A stretch of DNA of 64,000 bases from Coniella vitis (lineage: Eukaryota; Ascomycota; Sordariomycetes; Diaporthales; Schizoparmaceae), in the NCBI GenBank assembly GCA_011317545.1, contig WUJK01000010.1:1364001-1428000 (forward strand), in the 5' to 3' direction. This document shows positions 34,044 to 46,164 of the stretch, one piece after another (positions within the stretch are counted from its first letter, which is position 1; each line of letters opens with the position of its first letter). A program made the translations under genes and the position numbers. The notes under the pieces were generated by a model. The model searched no databases. It was not told the origin of the DNA and saw only the letters and a program-made list of their open reading frames with translations.

Positions 34044-35354
34044 ATGATGTGAAGTACATAACCCTCCCACACTTTTATGTCAACTGATTCGGAGGTTGTA
34101 AGGCCAATGGAGTAGAGCAGACGAGTCGCGCGGCGTACGGCAGAGGCTGACGGGACGGCAGCAGCGTAGGTCGACCGGGGGGGAAAGTGATGGCGTTTAA
34201 CAGGGACGACGGAGTGGCTTGCGTCGATTCGCGGCACAACGGGAAGAAACTGGATGGGTGGATGGTTAGCTACGTAAGCTCTTTGAAACTCAAGAGGAGG
34301 AAAATCCGTCTCTGAAAGGTAGCAAGCCCTCTCGAACCGGGCGGCGCATACGGTTTGAAGCCATACCAGGAACAGCCAGGGTAGGGGGGCGGTTGGTGCG
34401 CGTGGTATGATTATAGAGTGATGCAAGGTAGGATGGTTGAGAAGCACAATATGCCCTCCGGACGGTGGAGATGATAGTTGGGAAAAGGGAAGAGGAAGAT
34501 GGACAAGGCATTCTGGAGTGGTGCACGAGACAGCGTGCAGGAGCAGGGAATCGCAGCAGAACAGAGCCCCAAGCAAAGAGACGCTCATGACCGTGAGGGC
34601 CAGGGAGGGGCGTGCCGACGGCCAGGGTGTGCAATGACCTCAACCGTGCCAGAAATGAGCAAGGAAACAGACGAGACCCCTCTGTTGTACATACCTGTCT
34701 ATGTGTCCAACTACTTTTCTTTTCCTCCTCGAGTCTGGCTGGTGGGGGTGATAGTGGTAGTGGTAATCTCGTATGGCTCGGCCAGACGCTTGCTTCTTGC
34801 TTCGATTTGGGTAGAGGTCGCAATCCGCGTTGCGGGGTTTTGGGATGGTATAACAGAGTCGCAAGGCGAGTGGTGAAGGGAAAATGCAAAGTGGCGAGAG
34901 CGTCTGGAGGACGAATCGTTGAGAATTCAGGGTCTTGCCAGCAGCAGGGGAAAGCACAGCAATGGACGAGCTGGTGTTTTTGTCTGAATTCGTTGCTGCA
35001 GGGCCCAGGACGTCGGACGTAGGATGTGCGTGCGCGAAGGGGGTCTGACGCAGCCAGCTTACAAGCCAGGAAGCAGGAATGGCACAGAGGTGCTACAAAC
35101 AAGAAGTAGGAGGTGATGCACGCCTGCAATCGAGATTGTTGCCACCGACGATGGGGGCGCGGCGTCGGTAAGGCCAAGGCAGGGCTGGGGCTTTGCTGCC
35201 GATGCTTTGCTGAAGGGACGGGACAGACCTGAGAGGCACAAAATGGGCGGTGGTCTAAGCGACCATGGCCTTGCCACATGCTGAGCGCTGCTTGTTCCCG
35301 CAACTACAAATGCAAACTACCCCCTACTGTGTAAAACAACCGGCCAGTCCAGGA

Positions 35355-35430
35355 CGATGCCTTGCGATCGTGCGATCAGCCTGCTCTACTCACGATCTTC
35401 AGCGGGAGGCGCGGGCTACTGCGATCGAGT
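35355..35430. promoter_or_regulatory. frq: CGAT cluster, candidate White Collar light-response element
   Basis: Five CGAT words in 75 bp, including the pair GCGATCGTGCGATCAG, about 1.4 kb upstream of the frq ATG. The White Collar Complex recognises paired imperfect GATC/CGAT repeats in the Neurospora frq promoter. Position and composition fit, but binding is inferred. Confidence 0.35.
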
Positions 35431-36459
35431 GCCCATCGGGCCAGCGTCCTGTCAGTGGGGGCAGCCCTGGGCTAGCCCTGGCAACTGCACGCCTAGCAGC
35501 ACTGAGAGGCTCGCTGCTGCTGCTGCTGGCCTTCTGTTCATACTATACAGTAGAGGTCCACACGCCGGGACCGCCCCCAGTCTCCACGCGGGACAGCCAG
35601 CGTCAGCGAACGTGCAATAGACGCCTCGCCTGGCTACTTACACGGCCTGTGCCGTCATCGGGTTCATCGCCGCCCACCCTCGCAATCGTGTGCTGACATC
35701 GGGCTGGAGTATATATATCGAAGCATGCCCGAGTCCAGCCCTCTTGGCACATTTCTGCCACCCTCTCAACCTTCCCGATTCTTGCTCTGTTTTCCTGTTG
35801 CTGGCTACGTCTGGGCCGAACGGAGCCTTCCGCCATCCAATGTCAAGGTTTTTTCAAGATACTATGTACTCGCTTTTCAGTTTCTCTAGCGAGGCTAGCG
35901 GTGACTTTACTGATGCGCTTGGCAGAGTCCGACGTCACTCTTAGGGCTCCGGAGTCTTCTGATTGGCTGTTCCCGCCGCTGGCCATTCACGAACGTTGCA
36001 CGCACAATATGGCGGGGGTCCAAGCCTTGGCCTCGTCTTGCCGCACTGCTGCTCTTGTTGCTACTTTCGTTTCAAGCGACATTTGGTACCTGCACCCGCT
36101 TGCGTCCAGGGTCCGCGGGCAATAGAGATCTGGGTTTTTGCTGTGCCATCGACACCTTTTTTGTTGATTTGGCCCTCTCACCTCTCAGCAACACCACTAC
36201 CTGCACCACGTCCCGCCCACTTTGGAATGGTCGAGCACCAGAACCTTCGGTACCCGGTCCACTGAGGCGCCACCCTGCAACTCGCCCTAGGTTTCTGGAA
36301 GATGAACCTGACCCCTTTGCAACTCGCCATACATATTTTGCTACGCTGCTGCTGACGGCTGGCCCCAGGCTGAACGGAAAAGATGATTTTGCAGAACGAC
36401 TGAGATCAAAAGGAGTCCTGCCCCCCGAAGTGAAACCGTGTCAGGAGAGAGGGAGCTCA

Positions 36460-36477
36460 TTTTTTTTTTTTTTTTTT
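36460..36477 (+). repeat. poly-T tract, 18 nt
   Basis: Uninterrupted T run in the gene-free region upstream of frq. Confidence 0.9.
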
Positions 36478-38232
36478 GCAAATGACATTGTCGAGCATTC
36501 GGTTCCGCTGTGCTGCCGCCATATCTGTTGACGGACGTACTCGACCTTGGAAGCGGACGGTCCGGGACTGAGCCTGCACATCCACCCACCAGCGACGCTG
36601 TTCCTGCTTTGAATTCGCGGGCCGAGCCCCCTGGCATTGGCGACAAGAGAAATGATTTCTTCACAATCGCTTCTGCCAGCCTTCGGTATCATTGAGTACG
36701 CCCCCCACTCAAACATCAGCCTCGAATGGTACATACGACTGCCGTGTGAATGGCGTCTACGGCACTGCTTCTTTCCGATTCTGTAGCATGCACAGGTATC
36801 CTGATGATGGACCCGCATGGAAGAGCATCGATTCTGCTGTAGGCAAAGTTCGAGACATCCAGGCTGGCAGGTCTCTCGCGCTGGCCAACCTGTTGGCACT
36901 ACCGGAAAAGATTTGGGCTACTGGGGAATGGGAAGGCGATCAACATAGAAGGCTGTCCATTCAACCAACAAACAGCATCCCATCCGGAACGTTGTCTCAA
37001 CCCAGCGAAGACGATGATGTTGTGGATCCAGTCTGGATCTCTCTGGAGATGATGTCCCGACATTTCCAGGCTTCGTGTCCAGTGAGTGGTACATTTAGGT
37101 GGCAGCCATACAGATTACTGCTTGCTTCTGCCGTACTTACCTGGCTGCCTGGTTGACTGGGCGCGCTCTCCCGAATGGTGGGATCATTCGATATCCAGCT
37201 TCAACCGCGACGGTTATTTTGGCGCTGCCAAGACAGAATAATGGTTTGTGGACTAAAAGAGCACGGAGTAGAAGCTCCAAAACAAGACCACGAGGGATCG
37301 AGATCGCTCCCCTGGACGCCTCATGGCAAACCGCAGAGCATGACTGCAGCCCCCGCTCGTCCACGTCCAGCTAATCCTTGCCTCTCTTTGTTCTGTATTG
37401 GCTAGGCACGGCGCCACCGAGGTGGGATTCAGCCATGACGGCTGTCTGACAGTTGCTAACCATTTTGTAAACGCACCAGCCTTGATCACGACACTTTGTT
37501 AGCATGGCTCCATCTGTCGGCTTTAAGTTTGATGAGATTTTGGAGTCTTGCTACACCATGGTGGCATAAAAGCCTCACAAATTCAAGGTAATAGAGCAAC
37601 AGTCACGTCTAGCAGGTCCATTTACGACTTAAGGATAAGCAGTGTCGCACGTGGATTTGAATAGTTTCAATCTAAGCGAGATTCTTGTCTACAACATGTA
37701 AAACCGCGAGGGTCAGCAATTGTCCGCCCTCCAAGCACCGAGCACCGAATAGTACTATGCAAGCCAGCCTGCCAGCTTAGGCACAGTCCACTCGCTCGAG
37801 ACCCTGAAGATCGGTCCTTGCCCTCCATCGAGATCGGCTTTCTGACACACCCAATTAGGCGTAACGGCCGGCAACAGCAAAAGTCCCCCTCTTTTTTTCC
37901 CTTCCCGGCAGCCTCTCCACCACGGACCGATTGGAGAAAAGACCCGAAAACACTTCAACTCCCGACGCACAATGTAGTAGGTAGATATTGTGAATTTATG
38001 GCGATAGCAACATATCACTGTCACTGGGGATATTTTATTCTTGTTCATTGCATCGTATCATCAATCGTATCACATGAACCGCCGCACCACCGCACCGCCG
38101 CCCGGCCCCGTGACGGAGTGGAACCCCATCGTAACGGGCGTTTGCGCCGGACTTGGTGGAAGGGAAGGAAGGGCCTAGGCCTGGAGCCTTTTCTGCTTGC
38201 TGCTTTGGCACTTTGGCTTTGGCATGGCGCCA

Positions 38233-38274
38233 GGGCAGGGCAGGGCACGGCAGGGCACGGCATGGCAGGGCAGG
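38233..38274 (+). repeat. GGCAN pentanucleotide minisatellite
   Basis: Eight or so head-to-tail units of GGCAG, GGCAC or GGCAT, followed by imperfect CCAG/CCTAG units to about 38345. Simple tandem repeat, no coding frame supported. Confidence 0.85.
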
Positions 38275-39711
38275 TCCAGGCCCAGATTCTTGGCAGCCCC
38301 CATCCTAGCCCAGCCACGGCCCAGCCCAGCCTAGCCCAACCCCAGCGCAAGCCAGTAAGTCTCACCAGCTGACTGACCTCTCCCCATGTTTTGGGGATCG
38401 CAGTGGCACACACAAAGAACCACGGGAACGACTATGGGGAAAGAGCCGCACGCTTGGGTAGGGTCAGCTGCCACAAAGGATAATCTAACGACCGCTTGTT
38501 GCTTGTAAGTAGTGATATATCTATAGTTAGTGTGGGCTGGCCCCCAGATGGCCTCGCTTTTTGTGAGATCGTCGGTGGATCTGTGTAAAACGCAGTTGAT
38601 ATTGTCATCCGATCAATCGTTGAAGGCATTTTGTATTTGTCGTTGCAGCACTATGGTTCATCAACCTTCTTGCGTGTTATGCCATGCCATGCCGTGCGCG
38701 ACACAAGGCCTCTCATACTTTACGCTCTTTTATCTGGTGAATCTTGTGTACATAGTACTACGTAGATGATCGCGACCATATACATAGCAGCAACAAAGAG
38801 CAACTGTATTTTACCCTTGATACACCACCGTACGTGATTCAGAATGCCTTTTCTTTTTATAAAAAAAGAAACAATCTACCTTGAGACAACTGCTTTTACT
38901 TTTTGCTGCGTCCCATGTTTGTTACACATGATCAAGGGACCATATCATCTGCAAAGCAGGGAGGATCAGGGATCGGCTGCAAGCATCGTACCATTTTTTG
39001 TTTTTATCGAGATCGGGACACGGGAAGCTTATGTAGCTAGCATCTGTACATGCACTGCATAGTACATGGACCAATCGAGATCTATATTACTATGTAGTAT
39101 CGCTTGCTGTCGGCACCTACCTTTTGCCGCTTTGGAGTGACCTGACAACTGACAATGCTGCCAGACCCAGATGGGGGGCGCAAATCGTGATCTGTTCCTT
39201 TTCGGACGAGGCTGGCCGGCTGGGGCAAAATGTCCTGATCTCTACATACATAGTAGTATTCTCTCTGATCATCAGGCGAAGGATCATCCGAGGGGCATTG
39301 TATTTTCCCCCCCTAGATGGCAGAGATTGATATCAATGTATTTCAAATACTTCTGGGAGTTTCGCTCCGTCGTTTGCTTGTTGACAACCCTCGAGGCTGT
39401 GCGTACCAGGTACAGTGTAGTAGAGGTGCCTCGTTGTGTTCTCTGTCGATGTGATTTGCTGTTCTACGTGAGCATATACTGTACTCCCTGCTACATAGTA
39501 GTTGCTTGCCTGGGTAAAGGTTACCGCACAATTCAGGGTCGGTTTTATGTTTTGATTCCAATCGCTTTAGCAGATACCTGGTAGGGCATGATTACAGTAT
39601 GGTACAGTACTCGATATCCCGGGTTTTTTGAACATTGAAGCGTTTAATGCTCGTTGAATGGCCCCGTCTTCTACCACTTTGGTATTTCAGCAAAATGTCA
39701 GACAAGGACAA

Positions 39712-39716
39712 GAAGG
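39712..39716. repeat. 5' target-site duplication of the copia element
   Basis: GAAGG, identical to the five bases at 48106-48110 immediately after the other LTR. Five-base duplications are usual for copia-type integration. Confidence 0.85.
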
Positions 39717-39931
39717 TGTGAAAGTGGCATTCAACCCTAACCCGAAAGCCATTATGTCAGCCTGACAATGGGCTTTACATAAGCAGAACAATGGCTTCGG
39801 CGATACTTAAATATTCGAACAATAGCTCTTTTTTATAGCTAGATATATAGAAGATATATACTCTTTTAACCTTTCTTTTATTTCGCCTATTTTAGCTAAT
39901 AACTAAGCTTTATATATACTTTATTTTCTTA
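39717..39931 (+). repeat. copia 5' LTR (215 bp)
   Basis: Begins TGTGAAAGTGG and ends TTTTCTTA (CA to TA at the terminus). The first 104 bases or so retain all CpA/TpG sites; from about 39856 on, every such site is TpA. It aligns without gaps with the 3' LTR. Confidence 0.93.
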
Positions 39932-40059
39932 GTTATAAGCCCGGATATAAGCTAAACGGCTGGAATCTCCTTTTCCTAAGTAAACGTATAAGCTTACTAG
40001 TTAAAATCACTTTTATTTAATATCTTTAACCCCTAATAATAGCGTAAATCGACTATCTA

Positions 40060-41360
40060 AGCCGTAAGGACCTACTTTTCTTACGATAGCTTTAGAGGAC
40101 TTTAAATATTAGGTAAAATATACGGATTCTATTACCTTTCCGGTATAATACGCTACGCTTAGGGCTTATTATTAGTAAAAAGGGATCTAATCCGATATAA
40201 ACCCTAAAGACCCTAATATATAAATAACTAGTCTAAATATACCTATATAAGTATAATCGGATAAAATACTATACGGAGGTTTTCTTAACGATTATAAGAA
40301 GACTTACGATAACTTAAATAAGGGATTTGTACCTCCGATATAGGAATAATGCTAGCGATTCTATAATAAATAGGTCCGAAACTACTAAATCGGTCTATCG
40401 GCCGAGAAGGAGAAGAAAATAGCTTTCGAAAAGATCGCTACCTAGATTAATAAAACGGTCCTAAACTCTTTACTTTAGCCTATTCGTATAAACCTTACTA
40501 AAACTAAAGGTTAATAAGTACTTAAGGACCTTATAAAGAAACTAAAGGAGGAATTATTACCTTCGGATATTATTATATAAAACTTCGTTCGCTAAAAATA
40601 TTTTATAGTTCTCGAGAAGGCTAGATATCCGACTTTAGCCTTTAAATAGCTAAACGAGTATATATAGGCGTATATTTAAGCTAAAATAAATAACCTCCCT
40701 AAAGCTACGGGAATATATATTATAGAACTATTCCTTATAGCTATTTAATATCGCTTAGCTCTAAACTAGGTAATTCGAATATTATAGGATTATATTATAA
40801 ACTAGGTAATTAGTAAGGATATCCTATCTATTAAGTATTACTCTAAAGCTTATTCTACCCTTCTCTTAATCGACTTAATCTCTAATAAAGGGTTAAAGAT
40901 AGGTATTAATATATTTAATACGCTAATCTATACTAACTCGGTATAAAACGGTAATTCTAGTAAATCTTCTACTAATAAAAAGCGTTTAGATTATAAGTAT
41001 CTATATAAAACTCTATTTTATTACTATAGCTAGTAATTATAGAACTATTAGTAGCTTAGATAAGTATATAATAGGATAAAACCGGATAACGTAAAGGCTA
41101 TACTAAATAAGAAAGAAATCTACTATATATAGTAGAAGTTAGGATTAAGGTAATATAAATACCTTATTAGTAAACTTATTACGAAGAAATAGCTATTTAA
41201 CGGCTAAAACCTATTAAACTTTCCTAGTTTAAATAATTCGGGCCGATTAGGGTAAACGAATAATAATAGTAAAGATAATAAGTATATAGGAGGATACCTC
41301 GAAGGATAAACGGGGCTTAAAACGCCCGTATATTCTATTTCTTTATATCTTTTCCTTTAA
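40060..41360 (+). pseudogene. copia gag remnant
   Basis: One continuous frame with internal TAG/TAA stops at positions where Gln or Trp is expected. Readable parts include GLSAEKEKKIAFEKIA, KDLIKKLKEELLPSD and AKINNLPKATGIYIIELF, typical of copia Gag. The start codon is lost and the limits are approximate. Nonfunctional. Confidence 0.7.
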
Positions 41361-42446
41361 TTATATTATATTTTATACGTATATTTATATAAAGTATAAT
41401 ATATATAATCTCTTTATCTTAGTTATTATAATTCTATTTAGCTTAGATTATAATAGTAATTAACCTAAATCTACTCTTTTAGAATTAGTTTAATAGAGCC
41501 TTCTTTATAATCGAGGAAGGCTATTATAACCTTTTATAAAGTACCGTTTTAAATAATTATAAAGCTATATACCTTATTAATAATATCTTACTTCTAGAGG
41601 ATAGGTTATTCGTCCCTAAAGATAATAGTATAACTATTAATATAGGTAATACCTTATTCCTAATTAAGGGATATAATATATAAATTATTAAATAGTATCT
41701 TAATAATAAAACTTATAACCTTATTCTTAAAAAGGTATATTTAGTAAAAGGTTTTTATATAAATATTATCTCTAAAGCGTTATTAGCTAAAAGGGGAGTT
41801 TAGTATTATAGTTTTAATTATATATTACGTTTAGGCGATCTAAGCGATAATAAAGTTCTAATAACCTTAAAAAGGTATTTTGACTTAGCCTTCTTTAAAT
41901 ATATTCTATATTACTCCTCCTATCTATTATTACCCTCTTTTATTCCGTTTAGTAAAGCCGGTATACTATATCTACCCGTTTCGAACTTACTATTTCGTTT
42001 ATCTTTTAATCTATTTAAAGACCGAGAGGACTCGGAGTACCTATAGTATTTATATTTAGGCTATTTAAGCGTATAAGTATTATAAAAGCTAGTTTAATAA
42101 GCCCGCGGAGTTAAAATAAATAGTATACGAAGATTAAATTACGAATATTATACGAAAGCATTCCTAACTCGTATTATATACCGAGGACCGTCTAAGAATA
42201 TTAGCCCTAGGCCTTTTTAAAGGGTTTACTAGGATATATTTACGTTTTACCCGGGTATAAGAGGGGCTAGGTATATAATAGTATTTAAGGACGAGTTCTT
42301 AGGTAAATTCTTTATCTTTATAGCTATAGATAAGATAGGACCGACGGTCTTTAGCTTAGTTCGTAACTTTATCGCTTAGGTATACTAGTAGTTTTAGCTT
42401 AACGTATATAAAATCCGCTAAGACGGTAAAGCCGCCGTTCTATATA

Positions 42447-42451
42447 TAAAC
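42447..42451. repeat. 5' target-site duplication of the TRIM
   Basis: TAAAC, repeated at 43003-43007 on the far side of the nested element. Confidence 0.8.
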
Positions 42452-42651
42452 TATTATAGGCCTATAGGCCTACCTATAATATTGCCTTCGCCCGACGTGC
42501 TTAATAAGTTAACTAGATCTTCTGAAACGTATTTAGAAGATTGCGTACCTTTTACCTTAACCGCCTAAGCGAAAGGTTCCGTATATACGTCGGAGACGGC
42601 CGCAGGAACGCTAGTTAATTCCTAGAGCCCTATAGGGGCCAGCCCGTTATA
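42452..42651 (+). repeat. TRIM left terminal repeat (200 bp)
   Basis: Starts TATTATAGGCC and ends CCCGTTATA. Differs from the right copy at roughly a dozen positions, mostly C/T or G/A, with losses of CpA/TpG on both sides. Confidence 0.85.
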
Positions 42652-42695
42652 TATCTTCTAAATAAAATCCCAAGGTCGCAAGTTCGAGCTACGGA
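42652..42695 (+). other. tRNA-like segment after the TRIM left repeat
   Basis: Reads like the 3' half of a tRNA in sense orientation: CTTCTAA (an anticodon loop with TCT), a variable-arm-like stretch, then AAGGTCGCAAGTTCGAGCT resembling a T arm and a pol III B box. No acceptor pairing was found. Could be chance. Confidence 0.25.
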
Positions 42696-42782
42696 GTACT
42701 AAAAGTCTTAGATACCCCTTCCGTATAAACTTCGGCTTATAAAGTAACGTTGCGGGTAAGCTTTAGGGGTCCGACGTTATTA

Positions 42783-42802
42783 GAGGGAGAGAAGGGAGGT
42801 GA
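42783..42802 (+). other. TRIM polypurine tract
   Basis: Nearly uninterrupted purine run (GAGGGAGAGAAGGGAGG) immediately before the right repeat, in the position of a plus-strand primer. Sets the element's orientation as +. Confidence 0.8.
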
Positions 42803-43002
42803 TATTACAGGCCTATAGGCCTACCTATAATATTGCCTTCGCCCGACGTACCTAATAAGTTAACTAGATCTTCTAAAACGTATTTAGAAGATTATATACC
42901 TTTTGCCTTAACCGCCCAAGCGAAAGGTTCTATATATACGTCGGAGACGGCCGTAGGAACGCTAGTTAATTCCTAGAGCCCTATAGGGGCTAGCCCGTTA
43001 TA
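42803..43002 (+). repeat. TRIM right terminal repeat (200 bp)
   Basis: Starts TATTACAGGCC, ends CCCGTTATA, followed by the TAAAC duplication at 43003-43007. Confidence 0.85.
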
Positions 43003-46000
43003 TAAACTATAGTATAGCCTATACGCGATAGTACTAGGAGGTAGGAATCGAGCTTAAAGTAACCCCTTTATATATAAAAGAGCCTAATAGCGTAGCCGAG
43101 AAAATAGGGTATAAATTAATTAAGAAATAATTAGTAATACTATTATCTATAAACCTATTATCTTATTTATAGCCCGAAGTAATAAAAATAATAGCTTATT
43201 TATATAATATTAGCCTAGCGGTAATAAAGTATTAATAATCCTTAAATAGTCTATTTAAGGGATAGTTCTATTAGAATATACCGATAACGCTATTGGATAA
43301 AGACCTTCGCTCTAACTAGAGTTATATCTATACCTATAGCTATTATACTTATATACTTAGAGTAGAGAGAGAAGTAGGAAACTTTAGGAAAGAGATAAAA
43401 ATAGCGGAACGTATATATATTAAATATCTTATAAGTTATATCGCCTTAAATATCTTTAGAGTATAAATACCCTCTATAGATATAATATATATAATAAGGA
43501 ATATTTAGTTTAATAAGATAGTTTTCTATAACCTATTAAAGGAAAGGCTTAGATAGCCCCTTCCTAATTATAAATTCGAGAAAATATTATTATAAGAGAT
43601 AAGATTAGAGGAGATTTTAGATACTTTATATATTTAAGTAAATATAGGAGAATATTATACCTTCCCGTTTTAAGTAACCGATTTAAACCTATATATAATA
43701 TACGCTAACGTTAATCCGCTCTTAGAACTAGGGGGTAAGTAGCCTTATATAAATAGTTTAAAAGGTATTCCGGATTAAATTATAAAGGATATACCTATAC
43801 CTAAGTTAAGTATAGAGAACTTATAACTCTCTAATCGTTATTAAAGCTTAAATAATTACGTTTAGTTATAATAAAGTAACGCCTTTATATATATATAAAC
43901 TTAAATAAACCCTATTAGTAATAATACTAAGGTAGATAAAGATCCTATTAGCTTTATAACTAAAGAAGATAAATAATCTATAGATATAAACCCTATTAGC
44001 GATATATAATTCGCTAAAGTAGATAAATTACCCCTTAAAGTCGAAGAACCGCTAAAGCGTTAATTATTAATATATAACGAAGACCATTAGTTTAAGCTTT
44101 AACTATAATAACTATTACTTATAAATAGCCGAGATAATCTAATTAATTAGAGATATCTAATTACTAAAACCGAAGAGGATATATAATAGGATATTCCGCC
44201 CTTTTTATAGAGATCTAATAGATAGAGAGTATTAATATAAAGGGTATTTAAATAAACGTATATTTATAAATATAAAAGAAAGAACTCCGAGCTACTTAAG
44301 CTATTTATCCGAAGGCTATTCGCCTTTATAAGCGTATTTTACTTATTTAGGCGATAATAGGCTTATCTAGCTATTATATTAGTAGATATATAGCCGGAAC
44401 TAAATATAAGATATATTATATTATACGCTATATTTATAATAGCGGTTAACGCTAATAATACGCCTAATTAAATATAGGATAAAATTATTAAGTTTATATT
44501 ATATCCCTAGTATATTAATAACCTATCTAAAGAATTATTAAACTAGGTATAAGCTTAGAAGTTACCTTTCTATAATTAATAGTTTAAAGTTATAAGAAAG
44601 GAGATATACTAATTAATAACTATATATATATAAGAGAAAGTCGATAGGGTAAAGGTATATAATAAGCTATTATTACTTAAATAGGTATTTCGCTATAAAA
44701 TAGACGGTAATAATATCCTATCCTCGTTTAAAGTACGGATTTATATAAGAGGAGATCTATAGGATATTAATATCTTCGATACCTATACTATAATACTTAT
44801 AATATACGCTTTTCGTATACTTATAGCTATTATAGCTTAAAAAGACCTAAAGGTAGATAAAATAGATATAACCGGAGCGTTCCTTAACGCTAATAGAGAA
44901 GGATAAGAGGAAGTATATATTAAACTACTAAACGGATTTAAAGTTATCGATAAAATCGCTAAGTTAAAGAAAGTACTTTATAGTTTACGCGATTCGCCCC
45001 TTATATAGTATAAAGACCTTTATAATACCCTTAGAGAACTTAAGCTTAAGCCGTTATTTAAAGAATTATATATATTTAAAAGTAAAGATAATAAGATTAT
45101 TTTATTATTCTATATAAATAATATCTTAATATTTTATCTATAATCGGCTAAAGGAGAAGTAATAAGGATTAAAAAGGGTATTACTAAGGTATATAATACC
45201 GTTAACTAAGGATTAGCCGAATAGTTCCTAGGTATCCGAATAGTATATAACCGAAGTAAAATAACTATTCGCCTTCTTTATAATACTTATATCGAAAAAG
45301 TAGCTAAAAAGTTCGGTTTAACGGATATATTAGTATTTCTACCCTATTTACTAATCTCGCCCTTTACTAAGCTTAAAAAGAATATAAGTAAGGCTATAAA
45401 GGAAGAGGTAAAATTATATTAAGAGAAGATCGGTTCTATCCTCTATATAGCTATTATACTACGCTTAGATATAATATTCGTATACTTATTCCTTTCTTAT
45501 TTCCTTATAAACCTAAGTTAAGCGTATTATAAGGCTATCGATTAAGTAATTAAATACCTTTATAGAACTAGATTCTTAGGTATTTAGTATAATAATATAG
45601 CTCCTAAAGTATAAGTATTATATATATCGGGAGATTCGTCCTTTATAAACGATATAGAGGACCGAAAATCTACGTTTAGATATATATTTATACTATTCGG
45701 GGGTAGGATCGCTTAGAAATTAGGTAAATAACCTATAATCGCTATATTTATTATAAAGGCGGAGCTTAATACCTTATCTTTAACGGTAAAGGAAATAATA
45801 GCGTTTAAACGCTTACTTTAAGATATCTCTATAAACCTTAAGGAGATATAGAATATTTATTATAATAACTAATAAACGATATAGTTAATAATAGCTAAAT
45901 ATAAGAAAATTAGTATAAAGCTTAGGTATATTAATATTAGTTAACTATAGCTTAAATAGGAGTATTAAAAAGGTATATTTAAAATTATATATTTACCTAT

Positions 46001-46164
46001 AAAATAAATATTAGCCGATAGTTTAACTAAACCGCTAGATCGAGCCTAATTTAAATATTTTAAAGCTCTTTTAAATCTTTAAGATTTAACTATAATTATT
46101 TAAATATAAAATAATTATAATATTATAACGAAATAATAAGAGGATATATTAAAAACCCCTTTTT

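Larger units (their letters stand above)
33994..39711. other. 5.7-kb gene-free region upstream of frq
   Basis: No coding sequence could be supported. The part nearest frq should be its 5' leader and promoter; frq leaders are long in other fungi. It includes a CGAT-rich cluster at 35355-35430, an 18-T run (36460-36477), a GGCAN minisatellite at 38233-38274 and several TACATAGTA words (35858, 38747, 39057, 39243, 39493). Confidence 0.5.
42452..43002 (+). mobile_element. nested TRIM (terminal-repeat retrotransposon in miniature)
   Basis: 551 bp: two 200-bp direct terminal repeats around a 151-bp non-coding interior, flanked by TAAAC duplications and inserted in the copia integrase sequence. A purine-only tract lies directly before the second repeat. 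It encodes nothing, so mobilisation would depend on another element. It keeps many CpA/TpG sites that the surrounding copia has lost, so it arrived after the main RIP episode and was only lightly mutated. Confidence 0.85.
41520..46090 (+). pseudogene. copia pol remnant (protease, integrase, RT, RNase H)
   Basis: RIP-mutated polyprotein. Gag-pre-integrase and the start of integrase lie near 42000-42430 (GYLSVQVL-like segment, RYIIVFKDEFSGKFFIFIAI). After the nested TRIM, the C-terminal integrase motif corresponding to SAPYTPEQNGVAER is at about 43040-43110. The RT domain runs from about 44590 to 45480, with FKVRIYIRGDL, VDKIDITGAFLNANREG, KKVLYSLRDSPLI and a YVDD-equivalent block near 45105. 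FLGIRIVYNRSKITIRLL follows near 45220. RNase H is at about 45640-46085, with RKSTFRYIF-like and TKPLDRA-like parts and KYFKALLNL at the end. Many stops, no function. Confidence 0.85.

Noticed and set aside
34290..35303. 337-codon minus-strand frame upstream of frq
   Set aside because: Opens without ATG, has a Pro/Ser/His/Cys-rich random composition and matches no family; more likely part of the frq leader or promoter.
38233..38345. CRISPR-like spaced repeat
   Set aside because: Units are contiguous five-base repeats without spacers; it is a minisatellite in a eukaryotic genome.
42669..42690. Intact tRNA gene inside the TRIM
   Set aside because: Only the T-arm-like part is present; no acceptor stem or D arm can be built.
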